Shown: positions 51,558-64,000 of the stretch, in pieces | How the letters are laid out: each line of letters starts with the position of its first letter | Position numbering within the stretch: the stretch's first letter is position 1 | Assembly (NCBI GenBank): GCA_033002965.1 | Contig: JAURVB010000134.1 | Location: 62,001-126,000 of the forward strand | Direction: 5' to 3' | DNA length: 64,000 nucleotides | Origin: Piper betle | Taxonomy: Eukaryota; Streptophyta; Magnoliopsida; Piperales; Piperaceae | The notes under the pieces: generated by a model | Told to the model about the DNA's origin: nothing | What the model saw: the letters and a program-made list of their open reading frames with translations, nothing else | Databases searched by the model: none | Position numbers and translations under genes: made by a program

Positions 51558-52289
51558 TGTCTACAATCATTAATTAAAATTTTTTAACAAATATTATTTT
51601 GTCAAGATCAAAACTAATATTTACATTAAATGTCAATATATATTATCTTAGCACCACATAACTTCTAACTTTCAAGGGTCAATATAATTTTAATCACTAA
51701 AATTATACCTAAATATTATACAATTAATAAAAATTATACAATATTTTTTATTATTTTTAATATGAAATATATTTTAATTTAATTAATGATATCTGAATAA
51801 ATAAAAAGTAATTTGAAATACAAATATCAATAAATATTTAATTTTAAACATAATTTTTTAAAATATACTTAAAAATATCTTATTCATTGAACCAATTTGA
51901 AATTATCGAAAACAAAAAAATTATAAAGAAATTTTAAAATTAAATATTAAATATTAATATATAATTAGTTAAAAATATTTATTTTAAACTATTAAAAGTA
52001 TATATTGATTAAAGCAAAGAGTTTTAAAAGAGTAAGAGACAAAACAAAAAGTTTTTAGTGAGTCAAAGAAAAAAATAGTGATGACGAGTTTTGAAGAAAT
52101 AGGTAACCAAAATAAAAATTTTTAGGTGATTAAAAGGTTGGTTATAGAATTAGAGATAATAAAAGATTATTAGGAGGTAAGTTAAAAAGATGACGAAGTA
52201 AAAATATTAATTAGAGATTTAAAGAAATAAATGGATTAGCGACGTGGTAAAAGAAAGTCAAAATACTAAAAATCCATCTTCTTATATTA
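51558..52289. other. Very AT-rich intergenic DNA
   Basis: No recognisable gene between the LTR and the LINE fragment. Confidence 0.5.
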
Positions 52290-54012
52290 AATAATAGATT
52301 TTCTTAAATTTGGAAAAAAATTTATTGTTTTCCATGCAAAACTATAATAATACGTTACATCAAACCTTAAAATACATTGTGAAGGGGATCAGAAGAATAT
52401 ATTATACCAAACTTTGCTGCTGCCGCTACCAAAAATTACATTCCCTTCATCCCAACGTAGTTATACTTTCTACAGACTACTCGCAGAAAATCTAAATATT
52501 CCAAAAGAGAAACATTAACATGACTAGGATTCCCAGAAAAAACTCAACCCAAAAACTTACAATCCATCCAAAAAACCACATCAGTTAACTTACAAGATAC
52601 AACGTATTTTCTAACCTGCAAAACCACCTGAAGATCTACTACTTGGGCAGAGCTTCTTCTGACTTGATCCATAAACTGTAAAAATAAGATGATTAGATCT
52701 ATTTAATGCCACAAAAGCCCATCAGAACATACCATTTTGTTCGAATAAACTCCCATTAGTTCTAAACTGGATCGAAGAACAAGTTGAAAAATGATTAGGC
52801 TGAATGGTGATTGCAGGGCATATCATTTTCTGTTTGAAAAACTTAGGTTGAGGCAAGAAAATATCAGTATAGTAGGAAATACGTTTCTTGATGCAAGACG
52901 CAATATCATTGAAACTAAGAACAGAAGAACACTTCATTCGAATATAATTACGAGAGAACCAAACTGAGTAAATAATTAAGAGTAAAGTCAATAGAAAACA
53001 AGGGACAGCATAAGCAAATATGGTGGACCGCTGCAACATCTAATCTGCAAAGTCCAAATTTTCAAGTCTAATACCCAGAAAATAAAAGACAAGAGCTCTA
53101 AACAATTCATAATCAAAAGCAAAACAATCTCTTCCTTGTCATATAAACAATATTTTTTTATCCACTAAAATGTAACATTGATTAAGATTATCAACAGTGG
53201 ACAGACAATTAAAAGTAACACGCCATCCCAACAGCTTTAGGCGTGGAGGAAGCCTCAGCAAAGCACGCCGATTAGGACAATGAGGGCGACTAGTTAAGAA
53301 AGTATTCTTAGCAATATATCTAATGAAAAATCTCCCCCAGGAGCATCTACCCAAACAAAATAATCTTTCAATATTGAAGATGGATAAGGTAATGCAAGTA
53401 TTACCGATGCACGACCTGGTTTAAAGTAAAGATTAATCTTATGCACATCCTTACCTAAATAACCAGGCAAAGAAAGAGACAAAACTTTCATTAAGCGCAA
53501 TTATAAAAACCAGGATGAAGTTGAGGAATATAATCAGAAATTGATGGAATCCAAGGGGTCTATCCTCATCTTAACCTGACGTCCATTACCCACCACCCAA
53601 TAAAAATTTCCATGAAGACGTTTCAAACCTGTTTCCACCCCCTTCCAGGCCTCAGAGAAATGAGATGCTAGCAGTGAGTGGGAGTGCAGCCAAGAACAAA
53701 ATTAGTTATGATATTACTCACTGATTTAATCAAACAAGTACGACCCGCCCGTGACAATAAATTAGACTCCCATCCAAGAATTTCTGAACGAATCTTAGGA
53801 CTAAGATGATGAAAGCCAGAGTTGTTCTTTCGATCAAACCAAATAGGAGCACCCACATAAAGATTACCTGAACTCAAACACCTCATTTTCAAACTTCGAA
53901 ATAACATTTTCTTAAACTTACGATGGAGAGAAGGATAAAAAAGCGCAGCAGACTTGGATAGGTTGCCACTTTGTCCGGAAACACATTGGAAACTCTTGGC
54001 GGGAACATACAA
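52290..54012 (-). pseudogene. LINE (L1-type) reverse transcriptase 3' fragment
   Basis: The minus strand carries the C-terminal part of a plant LINE ORF2 in broken frames. The post-RT region at 54012-53668 shows YVGAPIWFDRKNN, LGWESNLLSRAGRTCLIKSV; the zf-RVT-like region at 53500-53139 shows DYFVWVDAPGGDFSLD, LPPRLKLLGWRVTFNCLST; the region before RNase H lies at 53039-52722. The 5' part (endonuclease, RT core) is missing, as is usual for 5'-truncated LINE insertions. No clear poly-A tail or TSD found. Confidence 0.8.
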
Positions 54013-54059
54013 GGAAGTTGACTCTAATTTTTTAAAATTATTGTGTTTTTGTCCTAGTA

Positions 54060-54905
54060 TTGTATGTATATATCTACTACATCACAGGGTGTTTTAAAGG
54101 GCAAGGTGTGGGTAAAGAACGTGGTCATCCAAGAAAATTATTTATTTCTTTATGGGGTTGTGAATGCCCAAATTAAAATATCCAATTAGGGAATCAGCCA
54201 ACTAAATTAGAAAGAGTCTAGAACGAGCTATATCTCATATAACTTAGAATAATTTAGTAAGTCCCCTGCCTCGAATTTACATGGATAAAGTAAAAACAAA
54301 TAATTAAGTTATTTACAATATATTAAATTAGTTTAATATTTTTAATTCTTTCATTTTAATTATCAAAATAATCGTAATAAATTTATTTTTAAAATACTTT
54401 TAAACTAACACATTTTAAAAATATAAAAATAGGTTATATTAATATCTGAAAAAAACAATAAGTTATCAGCCACCTATTCACGTGCTCTGCTACCCAAGTC
54501 CCGTACATATAAACTGTAATATATAGAAGCAACTAAAAAAATTCAAATTAAAAGTATAACTCATATTGTTATATACTATTATATGAGGTACAGTTCAGCC
54601 TAATTTGTCCTAATTAGAAAATATGATCTCTATCCAAAATTTAGTAGAATCATTCTTAAAGGTTTTAGTCTTTAGACATAGTAACGAAATTTTTTTGATA
54701 CTGACGAGTTACAAAGTTTTTATTTTTAGCGTGTCATCAAACGGAATTCCAATCGATAATAGCCAATAAATTTCTCACAATCAAATACCAGACACTCTAT
54801 ACTAAAATTAATGAAATCAACATGTAACGCACAAGTGAAATCAATCTAGTTGACAAACGAGTACTCTAGCATCACATAAGCAAATACATCAAAGAATGGC
54901 AGCGT
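54060..54905. repeat. Segment duplicated at 45540-45962
   Basis: Same-orientation, diverged partner of 45540-45962, longer by internal insertions. It lies immediately downstream of the DRP1 stop codon, so one of the pair probably derives from a 3' flank. Confidence 0.7.
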
Positions 54906-54997
54906 GGATCAAAAATAGACCCAGAATAACCGGCTTCCTCTAATCGCTATGCATGACATATGATGAAGAATTGGTTGTCAAAGACAACTACTAACAT

Positions 54998-57900
54998 TCA
55001 TCTAGCCCAAGAAACAGCTTCAATTTCGTCCCGAGCAGATTTATACAACTCCAACCTCTTGGCGCACTTTTGTCTGCGTTCCATCAATGCAGGGTCCTCG
55101 TCAAGAAGTTGAGCAAGCTGCTTCGGCTGCAATAACAGTGTTCAAAAACAACAATGAGACATCCCCAAAAGAAACATACGAATAATAAAAACAAAACCCT
55201 CAGAAAGGGATGGATACAAACCTCCTTTTTTCCCACTTGTGTATAGAAGAAGTTGAGTAGATTCCGTTTAGCCTCTCGAACTTGACAATGAACAACAGCC
55301 TTTGGAATGGTGTTTCTCAGTGTCTCCGAAACCATCCCGATATAGGAATGAACATTAGAACCAATCCGTCTGAAGTGGCTCTCTGAATAACGATCAATAT
55401 TATTAGGTGAAGGCTGGTTTGGGTTCCCTGGTTTCTCCACCTCCTGTGGGAGCTTTCTAAAGAATTCCACAGTAGGGTATGATGACTCCATCTCGACTAG
55501 TCTCAGTGTTGTTTTTTCCATCTTCACGAAATCTCTCCAAAGCTTCATTTGCAGCAGCTGCTAACTCAGCTTGCAGAGTTGGAAATCTTCTTAGCTCCTG
55601 AATTTTCGTTCCTCAACTAAGTACAAAATTTTATAGCTTAGACATTATAAAGAAATGACACGTGATTTCTCTAACCTGTGTCTCTCCTATTGATTTCCTA
55701 ACAAGCTCCTTAAGGTGAAAATGAACCTGCAAAAGACATTGAAAAAGTGAAACATATTATACTCGTTTACAGAAAACACTCAGCTTCAAACAAGACAACT
55801 AAACTATTTTTCCTGATCAAACAGGAAATAAACACACAACAAGGTTCACTTTGATAAATTATTTGAGCTAATCATATAGCTAGACTTTGTAGTAAAGGTA
55901 AGACTATCCTTGTTAGAGAAAAAAAAAAAGCTGCGAGAGGAAAATAAACAAAGAGAAGTTGAGGATAGTACAGCATCAACTGAAGCTTCAGAAGGACCCT
56001 TAAAATAGCTGAGGGCGCTCTCAATTAATCGTCTGTAACCTTGTTCTGGTGCTATCAAATGTGGCTGATAACCATCGGCCTCAGAAACCACCTTCCTCAC
56101 ATTTTGCAGAGACAAATGGCGATCAAAGGAAGTTTTTCAAAGCAGCAGGCAGCTGATTGTCAAAAACTCCATAAATGCGGTCACCACCAGGACGTCTGAG
56201 CTCAAAAAAGATATTAAGAATCATTACTCTGATCAACAAAACACAAAGAAAGCTACATTTCCCACTTCCTTTCATCATGCACTATTACTTTGTCACTTAC
56301 CCTCCATCCAAATGCTCTTTGAATATACGATCAAACGCACGACAAAGTTCCAAAATTGTGTATAGTTGGGCCTTCATATTCACAAAGATATAGTAACATG
56401 AGACATTTGAATAAACAGTACAAATTGACAAACACAATACAATCTTCAAAGGCTGCAAGACCTCACCCCAGCATCAACAGCAATAGGTCTTCCAAGATGG
56501 TCCATTTCCGCTTCCAGTTCATCAATAGTTTTGTTGATCAGAGATGTAATACTTGGTATACGTGCTCTAATGACGGATTCCAGATGCTGGCAATAAAGAA
56601 CTTTGTTACCAGGACAACTAATTTTAAATTAAAAACAAACAAAGAAACGAGAATATTCTTGCACCGCAGAGAGAAGTTTCGCTAGGTATTCAGAACCCAT
56701 TTTGCTTGCCAAATGTGAATAGTCCTGACTTGTGGAAAAATATTCTCGCTCTCTCCTCCTCGCCGCCATCATGTCAACATTTCTGTTTATATCAGCCTGC
56801 GACCTATTCACGATTCCCACCCAAGGATGTTGAAGACGATATGATCTTCCTTCTAGAACCTTGAGACCAAAGGGTGGTGCAGGCAGTTGAAAATGGGTTC
56901 ATTCTATAACATGCACCAAAATGCAAACAACTTGACCCAAAAAGCCAAAAACTTACATCCAAGGCATTTGTACCCTTGTCCATCAAATCTAGTTTAGTCA
57001 AAACTCCAAAGGTTCTCTCCCTAAATTTGAAGCAAAATACAAATCATAAACATTAGTTTTTCGTGCCTGTGTCTCAATAACCATAAAAAATGTGAGCTCG
57101 TGAGTTGGTCTAAATGCAATCTTTATTCACTAAATTTGATAAATTCGCTTCAAGTGATGAGAGAAAAGTATGAAAAACGAAGCTAAATGTCCAGAATCAT
57201 ACCTGATGGATCAACTTCTCGAGCGAGCTTAATAGCATCCGAAGTTGCTATATCTTGGTTTGCTGGAGAAATGGCTAATATTATGCAGTTCGGCTGAAAC
57301 AAGGAAATAATAATTATGAAATGACAAATAAAGTTCCAACATAAAGATACCAGTAGTAATGTCCGCAGTTCAAAGTTGAAAATGTGGTCACTACCTTTTC
57401 AACATAGGTGCGCACCATATTCTCAATATCCTGAACAATGCTTTCTGGCTGTCCCTCTGGATAAGAAAATGAAATTTGTTGGTATCACCACATAACTGAA
57501 ACAAAGTACAATTTCAAACAATCAAGAGAAGGAAAATTACCCACTGCAACTTTTGTCAATCCAGGCAGGTCTATCAATGTAAGGTTGACAACTGTAGAAA
57601 GGACATGAAATAGATAAGACAGGTCATAAAACGCAAATGCCCACTCAATCATAGTTACACCAACGAGATCTTCTATGATTTTTGAAAATAAATCAAGTAA
57701 ATGAGGATGCATGCGTACCATGGGGAGAGTATATGCTTAGCTGAATCGGCACTGGCGAAATCTGCTTACTTTTCCCAGTAATTCTATCCGTCTCATCTGC
57801 AATTTCCTTCCGAACCATGGCTGCAACAAAACGGCATTGTCAAGCCCACATAAATGGTAATCAGAACAATGCAACAACTAGTCACCGTCCTTAGACAATC

Positions 57901-58685
57901 AACAAGTTTGCATAGATTTAGCAATCATCACAACCACTAAAAGAAAAGGGTTCCAAAGCAGCTAAAAAGAAAAAAACTTTTCTATTGATGTTAACGAATT
58001 CAACAAAAACCACTTGTCATTATCAGCTCCAAAACAAGCTAAAAAACATTAGCATGAAGTAGGCACTAGTATACCAGCAAGAAGTAAACACAGCCAAATG
58101 AGAACAACCCGGAACAGATAAAAAGATGAACTTCTACCAAAGAAGAAAAAAAGTACCAAAATCTGAGAATTTCCGCCGGGGAAGGTGAAGAAACTCGGCG
58201 TACTCCGCCTGCCCATCCTCCGTCTTATGCAGCTGCAGCACCAGCGGCCGCCTTGTCACAATCCCTACATCCACATCCAACAACCAAACACAAACCCTGT
58301 AAGCAAACGTCACAACCAAATCGACAACACCAACATCCTCAAAACAAGATCATTCCACACGCGTACAAGCACGAACCAGATCCCCGGGGGAGAAAATCCC
58401 GACCGACGATACTCTCGAGCACCGACGACTTGCCCGAACTCTACAGTCCAATAAAGAAAGCAGGAAGAAAACGTCAAAACCCTCAAACAAAAAAACCGCC
58501 GGCATGATCAAACGAGAGAAACCTCCAAGAACAGCAGGAACGTCCAACCTGTCCTCCCACGACGGAGACGGAGGGGAGGCCTCCCACAGAGTCGGCAGAG
58601 CGCCGTCACCGCCGAAGTCCCCGAGGGCGGTGCAGGCGCGCTGGATCCAGTTCACGAGCCCGATCAAGCTCTCCATCGTCGCCAT
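54998..58685 (-). CDS. DRP1: Dynamin-related protein 1 (phragmoplastin type)
   Basis: Membrane-remodelling GTPase of the cell plate and clathrin-mediated endocytosis. Fifteen exons: 58685-58549, 58440-58377, 58264-58157, 57820-57719, 57591-57541, 57456-57395, 57293-57203, 57020-56956, 56859-56665, 56586-56467, 56371-56301, 56195-55972, 55726-55676, 55597-55222 and 55126-54998, about 615 codons, the usual DRP1 size. GTPase motifs: G1 GGQ/SSGKSS across the exon 1/2 junction, switch VTRRPL, G3 DLPG, G4 TKLD. The middle domain ([15 protein letters not shown]) and GED ([13 protein letters not shown]) follow; there is no PH or Pro-rich domain, as in DRP1. As written, frame is broken by one-base changes in exon 1 (58577-58580), exon 12 (56125-56137) and exon 14 (55512-55517). 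A compensating pair in exon 8 turns the usual GERTFGV into GREPLEF. Confidence 0.93.
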
Positions 58686-58864
58686 TTTGTTCCCCCCTCT
58701 TTTCGCAGTCCGTCCAAACCCTAAACACGGCGAATAAGGCGGCGACGTAAAGGCCGGAGGAGTGGACGGCGGCGGCGGAGGCGAGGCGGCGGAGGAGGAC
58801 GGCAGGAGGTTGTTTCGTTCGGGAGTCTGATTGTTTTCTTCGGGCGGGGTGGATCGGGGGCAGT

Positions 58865-58874
58865 GCTTATATAT
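58865..58874 (-). promoter_or_regulatory. Probable TATA box of DRP1
   Basis: The minus strand reads ATATATAAGC about 180 bases upstream of the DRP1 ATG, which would place transcription start near 58840 and give a leader of about 150 nt. Confidence 0.5.
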
Positions 58875-58885
58875 GTGTCCGGTTA

Positions 58886-60691
58886 GAGGGATGTGGGTCC
58901 GGTTATGGGCCCGATTAGTGGCAGTCAATTTTTCAAAATTTGAAAGTCGGTGGGACCCACGCGTGGTTTGAAATGGTTTGGTTTGGACTTTCGCCGCTTC
59001 TTCTACTGTGCATCATGGATGATGATGATTCGGGGTGGGTCGTTGAGTGGGAATTGTCGAAGATACCCCCCGTTTTGTCGTCATCTTTGTGACTTTGATT
59101 AGTAGTTGATTAAGCATTAGGATTAAAAAGTGGATCAAACTGATGAAAACAGTTAAATGGCTTTTCAGAGAGCTCATTTTTTACTTTTTCATAATTTATT
59201 TCAAAATATTTATGATAAAAAATGGTACACCACAAATGTGCAAAACAACGCTATTCATGATTAAAAAGAAAATTATAGAAAATTTGATTTTTTCACCATC
59301 AATTTACTTTGCAATATTATGATGGTAATTGCAATTATTACGGTCCTATTTTTTACGCAGTGATGCATTTTAGTAGTCACAAAGGTGAGTGCATGTAAAT
59401 GCACGTAAGATGAAGGATAAAGCCGTCAAATATTATCTGATTACCCTTTCATTATAAATGGTAATTATCTTTGCCTTATTAGTGAATTTTCTATTATTAT
59501 AATACATTACACTGTAATTTTTCTTTTTGGGATGTAAACAATTGACCGTTACCGGTGCCTTGACATAGTCTTTTCGAAAAACTACCCTCGCATATGATTG
59601 GAATTAACATCCAGGCGATCTTGAGTTTATCTTCTCCATTGGACATGTATCCGAGATGAATATGAAATGAAGAAGACAGTGATGCAATTGCCCAACACAT
59701 TGTCACCATGAAAATCGACAAGTCTGAACCCAAACATAACAGAAAAGATCTACTGCTCTACCCAATACCGATAAAAGATCAAACATTTTCTAATTTCAAA
59801 AACCAATGTTATGTGAGATTCCGGATCAGTCGGATGAAGAAAATAACATTAATATTAATATAATAGACATAGTAATGTAATAGAATGACTTATAAGATGA
59901 ACCAATACATCGTGAATTTCCAACCACATCAGGAGGGAATTATCGCCGCTTATATTTGTTTAATTAAAAAATAAAAAATTATGAGGAAATAAAGGAACCT
60001 ATATAATAATTGAGAGACTGTTTAAAGTTTAAACAAACTTCAATGGAGATGGCTGCAAGAATAGCTGCATATTATGCAAGATAGGCCCAAAACCTTACTA
60101 TAGTCAGAGAAGGTGATTAATTAACAATAGAGATATTCGCTCTTTACGACCCTATTGTGTTTTTCAGGGCGAAAATTTCCAACTTGTGGACTCTTCTCCT
60201 CCCATCGTTGTATTACGCCTCTCTACCCCCACTTTCACGGGTTAAGCAGTTTGATAGGACCCAAAATTTATATATTTCCTGTCCGGCTCACCCAAATTGT
60301 TCTGGTGCAAAACATAGCAGCCTATTGGAGTACCACAGTGATAAAAGCTTTTTCTTGCCAATCTTTTCAATTATTATTCCATGGGCAAGCCATGGGAAAT
60401 GTTTTTCTGACAGCCTTCCAAAAAATTACCTTTGGCACGATGCAGGTCTCATGCTCTTGCAGATTACAACAATAATAGTCAGTACAGAAAATCATGGTCT
60501 GGGAAGGATACAAATACCATGATGAGGAGCCATGATTAACACGAAAAATGTACGCTAATGAGTCCCCTAGCATAAGTTACTCGGAATGAGAACATGTATT
60601 AGGCACATAGATATGATGTAAACTTCACAATATTAGCGCCTAGAGCAAATTTTCCTACCTGGAAGCTTATACATCATTTTTAGTATGTAAT
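58886..60691. other. DRP1 upstream and NAD-ME 3' flank, no gene seen
   Basis: Two overlapping plus-strand ORFs at 60155-60522 have no recognisable motifs and I do not call them. The rest is AT-rich spacer. Confidence 0.45.
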
Positions 60692-63600
60692 TTACTCCTT
60701 TTTGTATACCAGAGTTGGGTAGACGGGGTTCCACATGTTGTTCTTCACGTATTCAACAATCTCCTCCTTCAACATCATGAGAACATATATAAGTCAGATG
60801 AGGTAATGCAAAATAAAGATTTAACTAGCCATGGCGAACAACTGTTCTGACCTCAAACAGAAATTAATGTTAATCAAAACTAGGCATGGCGAACAATTGT
60901 TTATTCATGTATAATGAAGCTGATTAAAATGAAAGAGATCGTGCAATGAACTGAGACCTGGGACAGCCTACTGAGCTCTCCTGCATCCATATCACGGTAT
61001 CCTTCTGCCAAATCTTCTTTTACAGCTTCTCTCACAACAGCTGCTGCTACTTCTTTGGTTATATCACGAATACTGCAAAGGTTTATCAATGAGAAGAGAA
61101 ATGATAGGGACCATGCTGTAAATGTTTAATCCAAAGCTTAAGATACCTTGATATAGCTGGATATATGACACCTTCAAGAACTTCTTCCTCCTTCATATAG
61201 GCAGCAAGGCTGCAAAGCAAAAAAGAGAGAGAGAGAGATAGAGAGAGAAACAAGTTCCAAAATTAGGGTCCCAGAATTTCATTGCAGACTACTTAAGAGG
61301 GGAGACATGAGGCAGTAGCTTAATAAAGAGATCAATGGATTTTTACCATTCAGCTGCAGCTTGCAGCATACCATCAGAGATCACTCGAGCACCAGCCAAA
61401 GGGTTCCCAAGCCTATCCTGCATGATAAAATTTAATGATTAGGTAAGTTAACAGATATAGCTGTTTGGTTCAGCAAAAATGACATCTACTAACCCAGGAA
61501 ACAGATACATGTTATTTCCTTGGTTGCTGTTCCCAATTTTCCCATTTCCTGGCAACATTAAAGTTAATAATCATAGGAACACCAGACCAGTAGATAATTA
61601 TTGGTCATCTAAAACGCTATCTAAAATTTCAACTTTTATGCTAACTTTCTCTTCGTAGGCAAACTAAGAAACAAGAGCAATAAGTTTCCTCTGGTTTCAG
61701 ATGGTCAGCGTAAAACAGAAGACATGATTTCATACCAAGATCTACATTACTGAAAGGGCTTCCACTAGCAAATATAATATGATCACCCAATATGGAAAAG
61801 GCTTCGTGAGGAGTGCATTCAGCTGAGACAGAAAGCAAGCCAAGGGGTTTATCAGATCAAAAATAGGTGCTATAAGAAGATAAGAAACAAACAGCAGCAG
61901 GATGCATATCAATGTACCATTTTTTGTGGGATTTGACATTGCAAATATAGCCGGCCTTGTGGAAGTAGAATCTTTCAAGGCTTCCAAAACCTGTACAAGA
62001 TTTATGTGCCATTTTAGCACACACCATAAAGCATTGCACGTAAATAAGTTACCTTTTATATTGCTTTAAATTAAGAACTACATGTAAAGGAATAGAAAAT
62101 CAGCTGAACCTCACCTCTTTTGAGAATAAACCACCAACAGCAGATAATCCAAGAAGTACATCAGGTTTTACCTTCTTCACCTACTTAAAACAAAAATCAA
62201 AAAGAATAAAATAAATGTCCCGAAAAAACAAGACGAGCTGAAGAAACGACATCAACATATCTTATTTGTACAAATGATAATTCGAGCTTGGAACAAGCAT
62301 GAATATTATTGCAAACATAAGCTTCAGAACATGAGACAAGTCACATAATAATTTGGAATCTGACCTACACAAATGCAGTAAAGAAAAATATGCAAAGAAT
62401 ACCACTTCAACCAAACTTGCTCCTTCTGACAGACCTTGGCGACCAGCTTCATTAACCTTTCTTGCAAACGGTAAAGCATCATGATCGACATTTGTACGGT
62501 TCTCAGTGATCAAGCCCTAACAATTGACAACAACTAGAAAAATTTGTAAACTAGAAATATAATGCTAAAAGTAAACCTAAAAAAGAGTAGATAACGTATG
62601 AGGAACACTAGATAAAATTTTGTATAGTTCAATTCAATCACGAAATACAATTGTTTTTTAAAAATATGACTTCAGAATTATTAGCTTAAATACAACATCA
62701 AATTCAATAACCCAAGTTATGACATTCTTGAAAAAACTGATTCATGATCATTAATTCATCTGCAACATGGGATTAAAAGTCTAGAGTTTTTCCATTTGAT
62801 AAAATTAGGACAAAAACAGCAACAAAATAAGGGATTTTCGGCTTTTGACATTTTGTACAACATAGCATTAAGGTTAGCAGTATAAATTTGCAAAAATAAG
62901 TGAATGTTGAACAGAACGAGCTTCAAAAAGAGCAGAACTGAAAATAGACATTCTTTGCACTTACGTTAGCATCAACAACCCAAAATTGACTTCGAGCACT
63001 TTCGAATGCAGACTCATTATTTCCCAGCATTCTTGCCATTGTTGTTCTTGCAGAATTCAAAACTCCAATTCCAGCACTTCAGAAAAAATAAAGGGTAAGT
63101 TAACCTCGAGAGTTACACAAAAGAGATAGACAAAAAAGGAGATAATAAATCAAATCTTCTATCCAGTTTACTTAAAATTGAGAAACAAATACTAATGTGG
63201 CTTGACACATGGAAAACATGTTTATCTTGATCACTATAATATTCATTAATACAGAATAACAACCTTCCAGCGCCAGCCACAACAATTTTCTGCTTTGGGA
63301 AGTCTATCATCGGTCTTCCTTGAGCTCTCACAGCTCCCAAAAGGCCAGCAATTGCAACTCCAGCAGTACCCTAGAGATGGTACATGAAATCCAAAACAAT
63401 ATAACTTGTCATAAGCAATATTAAAGAAGAAAGAGATTCAATGTTTTGGCTCATTGTTAACAATCTAAATACATAAACGTATTCCTTCCAGTAAAATATA
63501 CTCTCACATCACAATCATAAATTGTAAAACTGCAAAACATTTCCAAGACTGCTTACCTGAACATCATCATTGAACATTCTATAAGTGTTTCTATAACGTT

Positions 63601-64000
63601 GCAATAATTTGAATGCCCACTTGCTTTGAAAATCTTCAAACTGTGCAAACACACAAAGTTTCCAATGTTACTGTATATATTGATGAGAAATACCCGTTGA
63701 CTTTTTTCACACATTAGCTTTTAAGTACCTGCACAATTACATGTGGCCAACGAGTGAAAACGGCCTCCATGAATTCATCAATGACAGCCACATACTCATC
63801 ACCATCAAGACGTTGCTCTTGCAACCCAAGATCTATAATCTCCCAACAAATATTTTCAACATCGTGTAACTTTCAGTTTAATTTGTACCCGTAACTAACT
63901 ATAATACAGATTTTTCTGTAAGTAAAATTATCTTACATAAAGGGTCTTTAAGAAGCTTCTCATTATTAGTTCCAACATCAATCATCACAGGGAGTACCTA
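60692..64000 (-). CDS. NAD-ME1: NAD-dependent malic enzyme, mitochondrial alpha (62-kDa type), 5' partial
   Basis: Oxidatively decarboxylates malate to pyruvate in mitochondria. Fourteen exons visible: 64000-63937 (cut), 63832-63729, 63640-63557, 63370-63264, 63076-62965, 62516-62403, 62180-62115, 61990-61918, 61822-61736, 61548-61494, 61417-61347, 61209-61147, 61072-60958 and 60766-60692. Landmarks: MIDVGTNNEKLL; metal-ligand motifs FEDFQ and FNDDVQGTA; the nucleotide-binding KIVVAGAGSAGIGV; AMSNPT; IFASGSPFSNVDLGNGK; and a tail VEYVKNNMWNPVYPTLVYKKE typical of the NAD-ME alpha subunit rather than plant NADP-ME. The N-terminus, mitochondrial presequence and catalytic Tyr lie right of the window. 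The exon at 61417-61347 is one base short: AAA at 61398-61400 should be longer for the expected IGLGTLL frame. Confidence 0.93.
61226..61248. repeat. (GA)n microsatellite in a malic enzyme intron
   Basis: Interrupted GA run just upstream (minus sense) of the exon at 61209-61147. Confidence 0.85.

Noticed and set aside
60155..60522. Two overlapping plus-strand ORFs
   Set aside because: No start context, splice partners or recognisable motifs; treated as chance ORFs in spacer.

Overview
This window is nuclear DNA from a flowering plant. The genes have many short exons with GT-AG introns and encode typical angiosperm proteins (DRP1 dynamin, a PLS-type PPR protein, class III peroxidase, expansin-like B, SUA/RBM5). 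The gaps hold copia and LTR retroelements, hAT-type and Tourist-type elements and a LINE remnant. A very GC-rich 5' end on the PPR gene beside AT-rich surroundings would fit a monocot or basal angiosperm, but I cannot name the species.

Layout. 1-2727 (+): the last eight exons of a PRPP synthetase. 3690-4431 (-): a small DnaJ-type zinc-finger protein. 5079-6619 (-): a peroxidase-20-like class III peroxidase. 6935-7849: a 0.9 kb hAT-like element with an 8-bp target-site duplication (TSD). 8728-11869 (-): a type I inositol polyphosphate 5-phosphatase. 11.9-16.2 kb: AT-rich, no gene. 16213-21019: a decayed Ty1/copia element in minus orientation. 22528-25055 (-): a TOM2A-type tetraspanin. 26.7-27.35 kb (+): a truncated PIG-P-like pseudogene with a solo-LTR-like insertion (27362-29260) just downstream. 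30714-37131 (-): an SUA/RBM5-type splicing factor, with a minisatellite and a MITE in its 5' leader intron. 39994-41865 (+): a PPR protein. 42597-44215 (-): expansin-like B. 45.96-46.6 kb (-): a second PIG-P-like pseudogene, an inverted duplicate of the first. 47086-51552: a probable solo LTR split by a composite hAT-like insertion (48724-50361). 52.3-54.0 kb (-): a LINE fragment. 54998-58685 (-): a DRP1 dynamin. 60692-64000 (-): the 3' part of a mitochondrial NAD-malic enzyme.

The genes are unrelated housekeeping and cell-wall genes, each with its own promoter. I see no operon-like cluster, defence system or other new gene system. The strongest unexpected signals are these. (1) Several otherwise well-conserved genes (DRP1, NAD-ME, SUA, PPR) carry one-base shifts at or next to short homopolymer runs; this looks like consensus sequence error more than biology and affects how the window should be read. 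(2) The hAT-like elements seem to carry a diverged piece of the same LTR family into which one of them has inserted. (3) An inverted pair of broken PIG-P copies lies about 19 kb apart. Exon coordinates were worked out by hand from splice sites and reading phase.
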